Below the pieces are notes generated by a model. That model searched no databases. It was not told where the DNA came from and saw only the letters and a program-made list of their open reading frames with translations. Of a stretch of DNA of 64,000 nucleotides, positions 54,634-62,849 are shown piece by piece. The position numbers were made by a program, and so were the translations under genes. Location of the stretch: assembly GCA_041392505.1 (NCBI GenBank), contig JAWKLX010000041.1, positions 1 to 64,000 on the forward strand, written 5' to 3'. The first letter of the stretch is position 1. Each line of letters begins with the position of its first letter. This DNA is from UBA6168 sp041392505 (GTDB lineage: Bacteria; Bacteroidota; Bacteroidia; Chitinophagales; Saprospiraceae).

Positions 54634-54659
54634 TTATTGTCAAATATTTTCATTAAAAA

Positions 54660-55052
54660 CTAAGCAAAATTATTTGCCAAATTTGAATCTTGCTCTTTCT
54701 CCCTATTTCTTAAATTAAAAAATAGCCAACCCGTCATTAAAATATTACCAACAGAAAATAATCCACCTATAATAATAAACCTTAAAGCTCCGTCCGTCAT
54801 TGCCGTAATATCCATTACATCCGATAAATAAGCCAGTAACATCCAGCTGGTAAAAAGTGTACAAATAGCAATCAGGAAAAGGTCCAGAGGTTTTGATTTT
54901 AAAAATATCTGAACAAAAAAAGGCATGGTGAATAATAGTACGCCAATCGAACTACCTCCTGTTTTTTCGCCCATCCAATTGCCGAAAAATATCCATGATA
55001 AAATAGCAATAAAATAAAGGTAGGGGACTGCTGATAAATAAGCTTTTTTCAT
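54660..55052 (-). CDS. Small four-helix membrane protein, function unknown
   Basis: 130 residues with four hydrophobic segments (about 9-27, 36-52, 57-77 and 90-115) and a short polar tail rich in Asn. No family is recognised. It has no signal peptide and is likely in the inner membrane. It lies 33 bp downstream of the HAD phosphatase gene on the same strand, so the two probably share a transcript. Confidence 0.6.
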   Translation of the reverse strand: MKKAYLSAVPYLYFIAILSWIFFGNWMGEKTGGSSIGVLLFTMPFFVQIFLKSKPLDLFLIAICTLFTSWMLLAYLSDVMDITAMTDGALRFIIIGGLFSVGNILMTGWLFFNLRNREKEQDSNLANNFA

Positions 55053-55084
55053 GATGCTATGTTTTTAAAATTAAATAATCAACC

Positions 55085-55693
55085 TTAAATAACCTTCAGT
55101 GCTTTCAACTCATTTTCCAATTCTTCCGATGACTGAAAATGTATACCTGTTAATCCCAGCGCCCGGCCTGCTTCCACGTTCCGTAAATTGTCATCAATAA
55201 AAATGGCTTTTTCAGGATGAACGGAAAAACGTTGAAATAATATTTCATAAAATTCAGGAAACGGCTTGCGGGTTTTTTCTTCACCGCTCACCACTATTCC
55301 CTCAAACCAATGCAGAAAGTCAAAACGGTCTAATGCAACGGGGAACGTCTCGTGCGACCAGTTAGTCAACGCATACAATCGGTGGGTATTGGCATTTTTT
55401 ATTTTTTTAAGAATTTCAACGGTGGGCTGGATCGGCCCTCCCAGCATTTCCTCCCAGCGCCCATAAAAAGCTTTTATCTCGGTTTCCCATTCAGGAAATT
55501 CAGCGAGTTTGTCGTCCGTTGCCTGTTGCAGTGGGTAGCCTGCATCCTGGTTTTCGTTCCAGTCAGAAGTGCAAACGTTTTGGAAAAAATATTGCTTGCG
55601 TTCGGTGTCGCCGTTGAATATGGGGTCAAAAACATAGTTCGGATTCCAGTCAATAAGGACGCCGCCGAGGTCGAAAATAATGGTGTTGTGCAT
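55085..55693 (-). CDS. HAD-superfamily phosphatase (YihX-like)
   Basis: 202 residues from the ATG at 55693, which puts motif I at the very start (IIFDLGGVLIDWNP); an upstream frame start at 55741 adds a non-conserved head. Motif II is YALTNWSHETF, motif III the Lys in ETRKPFPEFYEILFQRF, and motif IV AIFIDDNLRNVEAG. The second motif-I aspartate is replaced by Gly, as usual in the YihX/epoxide-hydrolase-like subgroup. These dephosphorylate small sugar phosphates such as glucose-1-phosphate; the substrate here is open. Confidence 0.88.
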   Translation of the reverse strand: MHNTIIFDLGGVLIDWNPNYVFDPIFNGDTERKQYFFQNVCTSDWNENQDAGYPLQQATDDKLAEFPEWETEIKAFYGRWEEMLGGPIQPTVEILKKIKNANTHRLYALTNWSHETFPVALDRFDFLHWFEGIVVSGEEKTRKPFPEFYEILFQRFSVHPEKAIFIDDNLRNVEAGRALGLTGIHFQSSEELENELKALKVI

Positions 55694-55773
55694 GTAATAA
55701 ATGTGATTGGTGAAAGGTGAATCGTCAAATTTGGAGGGCAAAGGTAGGAAGGCGGGGTGTATTATTTTTATTG

Positions 55774-55816
55774 ATAAAACGCCTAATAAATATTTAAAAT
55801 TTATTAGGCGTTTTAT
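55774..55816. terminator. Bidirectional terminator-like hairpin
   Basis: An 18-bp perfect stem (55774-55791 with 55799-55816), ATAAAACGCCTAATAAAT, around a seven-base loop, with A/T-rich ends on both strands. It lies between the DinB-like gene stop and the HAD gene start, so on the reverse strand it most likely terminates the DinB-like transcript. The remaining 55817-55982 shows nothing notable. Confidence 0.75.
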
Positions 55817-55982
55817 GCTTGATCGGGCATTGCTTTTTATTTTGTTGGGGGTATATTTTTGCGGTGATGAAGTTATTTTTCAATAGTGGCAAACGATATT
55901 TTAACGAGCAATTAATTCCCATTAAAAAATCGAATTAATATCAATTAGCATAATTGCCCATTTTAATAAAACCACTGGAGTT

Positions 55983-56459
55983 TCAATTATCATCTTTCTG
56001 CTGGAGTAATTTTTTTATTAAAACAATTTGCCCCAAGTGGTAATAACTATGCTCGATCATACCGAGGATATTCCGGCTGTAATTCCCATATTTTTCATCA
56101 ACAAAATCTTCCATTAATTTTTCATCGGGCATTTGTTCCACCAAGTCGGCAAATCGCTCGGCATCGCTCCATATTTTGTTCAATAAGTTCTCCCAATCTG
56201 TTTGGGATTCAATAGGCGGAAGGTCAAAACTAAATCTATCCCTGATGTCGAGTGAGCCACCTTCCAGAACTTGCACCACGCCTGCTACATAATAATTAAT
56301 ATGAAAGGCAAGGGCGGCGATGGTGTTCAGAGAGCCGATTTTGGTAGTGGCTTGTTCCCAGGTCACGTCCGATAATTGGGCCTTGAAATTAGTGGAAATC
56401 CAGTCCCCATTTAATTGGACCTCCCTAAACTGATTCGCAAATTGTTTGGCCAAATTCAT
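55983..56459 (-). CDS. DinB-like domain protein (DUF1572-like)
   Basis: 158 residues from the ATG at 56459; the upstream frame start at 56519 adds a non-conserved, basic head. A four-helix bundle with histidines placed for metal binding: FHINYYVAGV (about 54-63) and MIEHSYYHLGQIVLIKK (about 135-151), as in DinB/YfiT-type proteins. Members transfer thiols or have unknown roles. It stands alone, divergent from the acyltransferase gene. Confidence 0.75.
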   Translation of the reverse strand: MNLAKQFANQFREVQLNGDWISTNFKAQLSDVTWEQATTKIGSLNTIAALAFHINYYVAGVVQVLEGGSLDIRDRFSFDLPPIESQTDWENLLNKIWSDAERFADLVEQMPDEKLMEDFVDEKYGNYSRNILGMIEHSYYHLGQIVLIKKLLQQKDDN

Positions 56460-56692
56460 GTGCTTGTGTTTTTTAATTTGGTTTGAATAATTGAGATGGT
56501 GTTTTGCAAAAGTAAACACAAAATCAGCAAAGTCCTGGACGGAAGATGCTGCTCGTAAAGCAGATTAAAATTGTAAAGCATATGTGCAAAATGTGCAATG
56601 ACAAATTTGTCCAGATATTCATTAAATCTGTGCTATTAATAAATTAAACTTTTCACCATCTTTGTCCCTCATCAAAACTGAATGAAGACAAA

Positions 56693-58114
56693 ATGCTGTT
56701 CAACTCTTTGACATTCATCGTCTTTTTCCTCATCGTTTTAATGGTGCATTATTCGCCCATTACTTGGAAAGGAAAAAAGATCAGCCTCTTGGTAGCGAGT
56801 TATATTTTTTACGCTGCCTGGAATCCCCCCTTTGTCTTGCTCCTATGGCTGTCCACTTTTGTGGATTGGCATGCTGCCAAACGGATGTATGCCACCGACG
56901 ATCCAGCCGTCCGAAAACGCTGGCTACTGCTTAGCCTATTCATCAATTTGGGTATGTTGGGCTTCTTCAAATACGGCGGGTTTTTATTGGAAAATTTTGT
57001 GTCGCTGGTGCAGATGGCAGGCTTTGATTTTGCGCCCGCCGCTCCCGACATCATCTTGCCGATGGGTATTTCGTTTTACACTTTTCAAACGATGGCCTAC
57101 ACCATTGACGTTTATTTGAAACGGGACAAGCCTGCTGATTCTTTCCTCGACTTTTCGCTGTTTGTCACTTTTTTTCCGCAGCTCGTGGCAGGGCCGATTG
57201 TTCGCCCGTCGGAGCTGATCCCCCAATTTCAAGTGCCGAGAGTTGCCACTTCCAGCCAATTGATCTGGGGACTTGGCCTAATGACTTTGGGCTTGTTTCA
57301 AAAACTCGTCGTTGCCGATACCTTGCTGTCGCCCGTATCGGAAGATGTCTTTGGCAATTTTGCCCCCGTCCACATTGGTGATGCGTGGTTGGGTTTGTTG
57401 GCCTTTTCCGGACAGATTTTTTGTGATTTTGCGGGGTACTCCACCACTGCCATTGGGGCAGCACTTTGCCTCGGTTTTGCCTTGCCAGATAACTTCAACA
57501 TGCCTTATGCAGCAATCGGGTTTTCTGACTTTTGGCGGCGCTGGCACATCTCGCTGTCCAGTTGGCTGCGGGACTACCTCTACATCCCGCTCGGTGGCAA
57601 CCGCGGTAGCAAGGGGCGGACTTACTACAACCTGATGATGACGATGTTTTTGGGCGGGCTGTGGCACGGGGCGAGCTGGACGTTTGCGATTTGGGGCATC
57701 CTGCATGGATTGTACCTGGTCGTTGAGCGGTTTTTAAAGAAAATATTTGGCGGCCGTGTGTGGCTCAATAATATGGCGGTGAAATTTGGCCTCGGCCTGC
57801 TCACCTTCTATTTCGTCAACATTGCCTGGGTCTTTTTCCGGGCGGAAAATTTTGAAAAGGCTGGGTTGATGATGGCATCGTTGCATGGCTTCATCCCCGA
57901 CGGCATGAAAATACTCTCGACGCTGTCCATCCTCTCGGTCATTGGCGGGATGAGCAGCATGCTCCTGATCCATTGGTGGATGCGGGAGCGGACACTCGAA
58001 TCAATCGTTGCAAAAATGTCGTGGTGGCAGGTGGGCATCATCTGGTCGGCCATGGTCTTTCTTTTAATCATCAATCAAGGCGGAGGAAATGCGTTCATTT
58101 ATTTTCAATTCTGA
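56693..58114 (+). CDS. MBOAT family membrane O-acyltransferase
   Basis: 473 residues with about 11-12 membrane segments. The MBOAT signature GLWHGASWTFAIWGILHGLYL carries the invariant catalytic His (about residue 323), and earlier family motifs are present (YTFQTMAYTIDVYLKRDKPADS, FFPQLVAGPIVRPSELIPQF, FWRRWHISLSSWLRDYLYIPLGGNRG, broken here for reading). It belongs to the AlgI/DltB/PatA class that passes acyl groups, usually acetyl, across the inner membrane onto exported polysaccharides. The stop overlaps the next gene by 26 bp. Confidence 0.93.
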   Translation: MLFNSLTFIVFFLIVLMVHYSPITWKGKKISLLVASYIFYAAWNPPFVLLLWLSTFVDWHAAKRMYATDDPAVRKRWLLLSLFINLGMLGFFKYGGFLLENFVSLVQMAGFDFAPAAPDIILPMGISFYTFQTMAYTIDVYLKRDKPADSFLDFSLFVTFFPQLVAGPIVRPSELIPQFQVPRVATSSQLIWGLGLMTLGLFQKLVVADTLLSPVSEDVFGNFAPVHIGDAWLGLLAFSGQIFCDFAGYSTTAIGAALCLGFALPDNFNMPYAAIGFSDFWRRWHISLSSWLRDYLYIPLGGNRGSKGRTYYNLMMTMFLGGLWHGASWTFAIWGILHGLYLVVERFLKKIFGGRVWLNNMAVKFGLGLLTFYFVNIAWVFFRAENFEKAGLMMASLHGFIPDGMKILSTLSILSVIGGMSSMLLIHWWMRERTLESIVAKMSWWQVGIIWSAMVFLLIINQGGGNAFIYFQF

Positions 58115-59246
58115 TAGCGGGCAGCACGAGCGGACTGTCCCCCAGCAACCCTGGAAAAAAGTGGTCATTTTGTTGGCCGTACTTGTCATCCCAGCCGTTT
58201 TTTGCTGGGAAATGTACTGGCGTGGTCAAGGCTATCAGCCAGACTACGATAGTACGAGCAGCCTTTGGTCGGAGTGGCGGCAAAAGGCAGAAAATGGCGA
58301 CAACGAAACCATCGTCATCTTTGGCTCGTCCCGTGCCGTTTTCGACATCGACCTCCACACTTGGTGGGAAATGAAAGGGGACAACAAAGTGATCCAATGT
58401 GCGATAGAAGGCACTGGGCCGCTACCCGTCTTTGAGGATTTTGTGCAAAACACAGATTTTGCCGGAACGATTGTCCTCTCCGTTGCCCCTGATTTGGTAT
58501 TTACCAAGCACCCTGAATTTTCGGGCTTTGACGACTCTTGGGCGCAGTCTAAAATAGACTACTATCACACATGGAACCCTGCCCAGAAAATGGAACATGC
58601 GCTGCAGTTGGCCATTGAGCCGCACTTTGCCTACATCGAACAGGGCTGGCTCGACTTGAGGGCTTTGCTGACCCGCATCCCTTTCATCGACCGTGCGGAT
58701 AGGATGTGCCCACCTTATGACCCTGCATTTTTCTCCCATTATACCCGCTACCGGGAGGCCAAAATGTGGGATCGCCTACTCACGGATACCGCTTATGCCG
58801 CCAACATCCAAAAAACTTGGCTGGGCTTCGGTGCCCTTGATGCCCCGCGCATGACGGCCTCGGCCTATCAGTCTGGTATCCAAAAAATGCTCAAAGGAGA
58901 ATATCGGCCTTTGCACCCCGTCATAGAAACTTGGCGACCGACCGAGTTGGATTCCTTCTTCGTCCGCATCAACGATGATGTGCAAAAATTCAAACAACGG
59001 GGCGGTAAAATGATCTTTATCCGCCCACCTTCCAGCGGCGGTTTCCGACCCATGGAAGCTCATTACTTGCCCCGTGAACTGTACTGGGACAGGCTGTTGC
59101 GGGAAACGGGTTGCCCCGGCGTTCATTTCGAAGACTATCCAGAATTGCAAGGATTTGAACTGCCGGAATGGTCGCACATGCGGGCCGATCAGACACCAGC
59201 TTTTACACGGGCACTGGTGAAAATTATTAATGAGAAATTGGAGTGA
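58089..59246 (+). CDS. SGNH-like partner of the MBOAT acyltransferase
   Basis: A 385-residue protein with one N-terminal membrane anchor (about 24-44, VVILLAVLVIPAVFCW) and an SGNH-type periplasmic domain: block I FGSSRAVFDIDLH (about 78-90) and a C-terminal SHMRADQTPAF with the His, as in AlgJ/AlgX/DltD-type proteins. It probably takes the acyl group delivered by the MBOAT protein and esterifies the glycan. The reading frames overlap by 26 bp, so the two are translationally coupled. Confidence 0.75.
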   Translation: MRSFIFNSDSGQHERTVPQQPWKKVVILLAVLVIPAVFCWEMYWRGQGYQPDYDSTSSLWSEWRQKAENGDNETIVIFGSSRAVFDIDLHTWWEMKGDNKVIQCAIEGTGPLPVFEDFVQNTDFAGTIVLSVAPDLVFTKHPEFSGFDDSWAQSKIDYYHTWNPAQKMEHALQLAIEPHFAYIEQGWLDLRALLTRIPFIDRADRMCPPYDPAFFSHYTRYREAKMWDRLLTDTAYAANIQKTWLGFGALDAPRMTASAYQSGIQKMLKGEYRPLHPVIETWRPTELDSFFVRINDDVQKFKQRGGKMIFIRPPSSGGFRPMEAHYLPRELYWDRLLRETGCPGVHFEDYPELQGFELPEWSHMRADQTPAFTRALVKIINEKLE

Positions 59247-59255
59247 AGTTGTTTA

Positions 59256-60725
59256 TTAGAGGACTAATTCTTCTGCCAGTCGTTCCCTGATCCGTTCCAA
59301 CCGCTCTTCCCTCAGCAATTCCCCGTCCCGGAAGACTACCTCTAGTGCACTCTGTTGCTCTTCTTTCCAAGAGACTTCGTCACGCAGTACATAGCCGTTT
59401 TCACCCATCAAAACCTGGAGCAATCCCTTGGCAGATTTTTTCGATCCGCTGTCCGTTTTTGGGTCTTTAAAAATATTACGGCCTTGGCCGTTCACTTCGC
59501 CATAGGTCGCTTTCATGGCAAAGCCAAAAGTGTCACGGGTCACATATTGGTAAGTGAAGGAGCCGATACCCAACACGACATTGAACGAGGCGAAACCCTT
59601 GTCTTTCAAACCTTTAAGTATAGCTACCTGTCGTTCTGGAGTGATGCTGTCGCCGTAGATCAGGCAGATGTGTGGATCGAGCAGGCGATACCCCATCGGA
59701 GTTGTTGTACCACCAAAAATATCCCAAAGGCACTCGATGGCACCTCGGTACTCAGGGCTATCAATGGGTGCTTCCGGGTCGCCACAGATGATTTTCACGG
59801 GGTCGCCACTGTCGGGCCGGATGACGACTTTGCCGTCCCGTTGCAAAATTTTGTTTTTTAAAATGGGTAAAAATTCCGTGATGACTTTCCAAAAATCCCA
59901 GGTATCCGAAACGATGGAAACAACACCCGAAGGGTACACCTCTTCGATCAGTCGACGAAATGTGCCAATCTCGCCGTCCATCGTGCCCATGCACATGACG
60001 GAATGTTCCGTAGCCGCTACCGAACCGCCGATCATTGCTTGGTCAGCATCTGCGCCGTAATAATCTTCCAGAAAATCTATGGCGGGGATGGTATCCGTTC
60101 CGGTGAAAAAAAGCAGGTGCGCCGCCGCGCTCAAGCATGCGTCCTCGATGCCAGACATACCTCGCATGCTAAAATCGTGACCCTGCCAAGCGACAAAATC
60201 CCGGTGACCAACAGTCTCATCTGCGAATTGGTCGAACACCTGTCGATAGCGGAGAGCAGTCGTCGCCGAAGTGCATGGTTTCCATAAAACATTGGAAAGG
60301 ATGGTTTCCAGATAGTTGGTTAGCCAGAAAAATTCCGGCCTCGTATTGCGGATGGTGAGCATAGGAACACGCAAGGGCACTTTTGATCCTTCTGGTAACG
60401 CTTTTATTTCTATGGGCAAATAACCGAGGTCGTGGAGGGCGGCAATATGTTCCGTGCCGATGTTGTTAGGTCCGAGCGATGTGTCCATGCGGCGTTGGTA
60501 GCGGGCGAGTACCCGCTCTTTTGGTTGGGCAAAAAAATGCTCGTCCCACTGCCGGATCAGGTATTCTTTGATAAAATATTGCAGCCCAAAAAATACGACT
60601 TCGTCTACACCGGGAATGCGGCTGCTTCGGGGCGTCAAGTTGCTGTAAACGAGGGTCGTGCCATCGGGGTATTGTCGGCGGTGATCGGCTTTGTAAAAGT
60701 CGATGTGGTGAAGTGGATTTTTCAT
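59256..60725 (-). CDS. nadV: Nicotinamide phosphoribosyltransferase (NAMPT/NadV type)
   Basis: 489 residues, the length of eukaryote-type NAMPT. The enzyme joins nicotinamide and PRPP to NMN in NAD salvage. Landmarks: N-terminal DFYKADHRRQYPDGT, HDFSMRGMSG (Phe/Arg of the nicotinamide pocket), FTGTDTIPAI, the catalytic His in GGSVAATEHSVM, and RPDSGDPVKI (PRPP site). It is third in a reverse-strand cassette after the PRPP-synthetase-like and ADP-ribosylglycohydrolase genes. Phage NARP1 systems use related pairs to make NAD+ directly from ADP-ribose, so the exact substrate (PRPP or ADPR-PP) is open. Confidence 0.93.
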   Translation of the reverse strand: MKNPLHHIDFYKADHRRQYPDGTTLVYSNLTPRSSRIPGVDEVVFFGLQYFIKEYLIRQWDEHFFAQPKERVLARYQRRMDTSLGPNNIGTEHIAALHDLGYLPIEIKALPEGSKVPLRVPMLTIRNTRPEFFWLTNYLETILSNVLWKPCTSATTALRYRQVFDQFADETVGHRDFVAWQGHDFSMRGMSGIEDACLSAAAHLLFFTGTDTIPAIDFLEDYYGADADQAMIGGSVAATEHSVMCMGTMDGEIGTFRRLIEEVYPSGVVSIVSDTWDFWKVITEFLPILKNKILQRDGKVVIRPDSGDPVKIICGDPEAPIDSPEYRGAIECLWDIFGGTTTPMGYRLLDPHICLIYGDSITPERQVAILKGLKDKGFASFNVVLGIGSFTYQYVTRDTFGFAMKATYGEVNGQGRNIFKDPKTDSGSKKSAKGLLQVLMGENGYVLRDEVSWKEEQQSALEVVFRDGELLREERLERIRERLAEELVL

Positions 60726-60852
60726 TCTTTAGTGATTAGTTGATTGGAAATTAGTGATTAGTTGGGGCATAAAAGGGGCTTGATGCGGGAGTGCATTTTG
60801 GATGGTTTTTGGGATTGCTAACTGTTGAAAATCAGTGATTTAAGGTAGGGCT

Positions 60853-60885
60853 AAACCTGTTAGATTTTAAAAATCTAACAGGTTT
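60853..60885. repeat. Palindrome of the AACCTGTTAGATTTT type
   Basis: AAACCTGTTAGATTTT (60853-60868), one base, then its exact reverse complement (60870-60885), preceded by gtagggct. The same core and the gtagggct flank occur at 27966-28007. It lies between nadV and the ADP-ribosylglycohydrolase pseudogene and may end or attenuate the transcript there. Confidence 0.75.
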
Positions 60886-60921
60886 TAATTAATGCTCAGT
60901 GAAATTTATTGGCAAGAGCAT

Positions 60922-61825
60922 TTATCTCTTCTGACTTGACCAGGCCTTTACCCATTTTTCAGGTAATTGGTCGAACCCGTAAAACATACCGACGCTGCAC
61001 CAGTAATAGCCGCTGTAGTATCAGTATCTCCTCCTAAATTTACGGCAGTTAAAACGGCATCTTTGAAATTATTCGTTGTTAGAAAACACCAGGTAGGCTT
61101 TCTAATGACCACAGTGCATGTCCGTTCGAGTTAATTTCTTTTTTATCAATTTCATAAATCTGTTGATGTAAAATACGGTCGAATAAATTGATATATTTTG
61201 ATCCAACTTTTTTATTTTCAATAAATTTAGTCACCGATTTTTGCATGTTTTTATATGATTCTTTTGGGGGATTATTTTTCAATAATTCGATGCAAAATTC
61301 TAATATAAATAAAGCAGGAAAAAACGAAATAAAATGAGCATGTGTTATGGAAGAGGCTTCTTTTATTTTTTGAAAACGAATATTTATATTCGGTTCATTT
61401 AGCAGTTCAAAAACCATTGGGCTAATCCGCATGAGCGAACCGTTGCCATTTTCGTCATCCCTTGAACCACCTGAAGAATAAGCGCTTTCCCCGTTGATTA
61501 CCCGGTCGAGCGCATTCCTTGTGGTGCCGCCGCTGCCAAAACAAGTTCCATGTGCGCCCCAATAACCTTCTTTGTACCATCGGACAAATTTATCTGCCAT
61601 ATCTGGAATATTATACCCATTCAGTAGGCTTTCTGCTACGCAAAATGTCATGGATGCATCATCGGAGAATGTACCGGGCGGTAGCTTTTTTTCATTAAAA
61701 GGCTCAAAATCTGTGATCGGGTTTATTGCCATTTCTTCCCGTGATTTAAATTCAACAGGTACACCTAACGCATCGCCAATGGCACAGCCAAATAATGCAC
61801 CTTTTGTTTTTTGTTCTAAATTCAT
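60922..61825 (-). pseudogene. ADP-ribosylglycohydrolase, broken by two frameshifts
   Basis: Intact up to a stop at 61079 (frame from ATG 61825, MNLEQKTKGALFGCAIGDAL), but the conserved C-terminus continues in other frames. After SLESLPGVF, one missing base in the AAAA run at 61083-61086 shifts the frame, restoring LTTNNFKDAVLTAVNLGGDT and DTTAAITGA (the second Mg2+ motif). A further single-base loss near 60990-60995 restores VGMFYGFDQLPEKWVKAW before a stop at 60922. The intact form would be about 301 residues, normal for the family. The first Mg2+ motif FSDDASM is intact. The enzyme removes ADP-ribose from proteins or small molecules. Sequencing error is a real alternative. Confidence 0.8.
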
Positions 61826-61826
61826 A

Positions 61827-62701
61827 TTAAATGATTTTTGTTTTTGACAGAGAAGGGAAAATTTGATTTGTTTCAATCACGTCAACCTGATTGTTTTTAA
61901 TTTCCCCAAAACTATCCGTGGTAAAAATGCCGTCGATTATGTTTTTAAATTTATCAAAACCATCGCTGAAAATTCCATGCGAAATGGCTAAATATATTAA
62001 GCCTGCATTTTTATTTTTTAATTCCTTAGCGATTCCAATAAACGTATTGCCGCCATCACATATATCGTCTATAATCAGACAGGTTTTATTTTTTAAATCG
62101 GTTGCATGGACTTTAAAGCCGGATAATTTTCCATTAGACACATCCCTTGTTTTTTCGCAAGAAATTATTTCCGAAATATTTATTTGCTGAGCTAAAGAAT
62201 GCAGCTTTTTTGCCGCACCTGCATCGGGTGCGACGAGGCAAATATTGGGGCTATTTATTTTTTTTATAACTGCCTTTATAAAAAATTCATTGGTCAATAT
62301 TTGCGCATTATCAAGGAGCGCTGCAGTAACATCGGAATGCGGATCAAAGACAATCACCCGTTCGTATTGTTGGGCGTTGATGAGTTGGGAATATATTTTT
62401 AGAGAGAGCGGTTCGCCGGGCACCATCACCCGGTCTTGCCGGGCAGCAGGGAAATAGGGTAGAAGCGCGCTGATTTTTTTATAACCACTGCGCCGCAGGG
62501 CATCGGTAGCTAACAACAGCAACAAGAGATCATCAGAACACTGGATGCGTTGAGCAATGACTACTTCCTCTTGGGGGTCAATGGATGGACAGGAAGTTGC
62601 AATTGGATGTGTGGCTCGCCTCCGTGAAAGGTGAATGACTTAAAACTTATGCTGTTTTCAGTGGGTAAATTAAAGTCTTTGGATAGGTTCAATATTTTCA
62701 T
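61827..62701 (-). pseudogene. PRPP-synthetase-like (ribose-phosphate pyrophosphokinase family), one frameshift
   Basis: A start at 62701 (MKILNLSKDFNLPTENSISF) with SFTFHGGEPHIQLQL opens the family's N-terminus, but the frame closes near 62566. The rest (QEEVVIAQRIQ, LLLATDALRRSGYKK, PYFPAARQDR, FDPHSDV, the PRPP loop LIIDDICDGGNT) lies one frame off. Adding one base in the five-C run (62573-62577 on +) restores a 291-residue protein. The spacing is one base from the ADP-ribosylglycohydrolase ATG. In NARP1-type systems such a protein pyrophosphorylates ADP-ribose; otherwise it makes PRPP for NadV. Confidence 0.8.
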
Positions 62702-62702
62702 A

Positions 62703-62751
62703 TTTGCGTTAATTTTACACAAAATTATATATTGTGTAATTTAAACGCAAA
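62703..62751. promoter_or_regulatory. Operator-like inverted repeat at the start of the NAD cassette
   Basis: TTTGCGTTAATTTTACACAA (62703-62722) and TTGTGTAATTTAAACGCAAA (62732-62751) are an inverted repeat with 17 of 20 matches and a nine-base AT spacer, starting two bases upstream of the ATG at 62701. The TGTGTAATTTAAA half is also found at 4420-4432. The size and place fit the operator of a repressor; an NrtR-type NAD regulator is a guess. Confidence 0.55.
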
Positions 62752-62849
62752 TAAAATTTGGCCTTTTTAAAATTAGTTTTAAAATGGTTTTGTGGATGGA
62801 GCTTTAAGATGTTGATAAACAGCTGTTTAAGCCGTGATAAAAAAGTATG

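Noticed and set aside
60990..61086. Programmed frameshifting of the ADP-ribosylglycohydrolase
   Set aside because: The breaks lack a slippery heptamer followed by a structured stimulator, and two separate losses are needed; decay or sequencing error is simpler.
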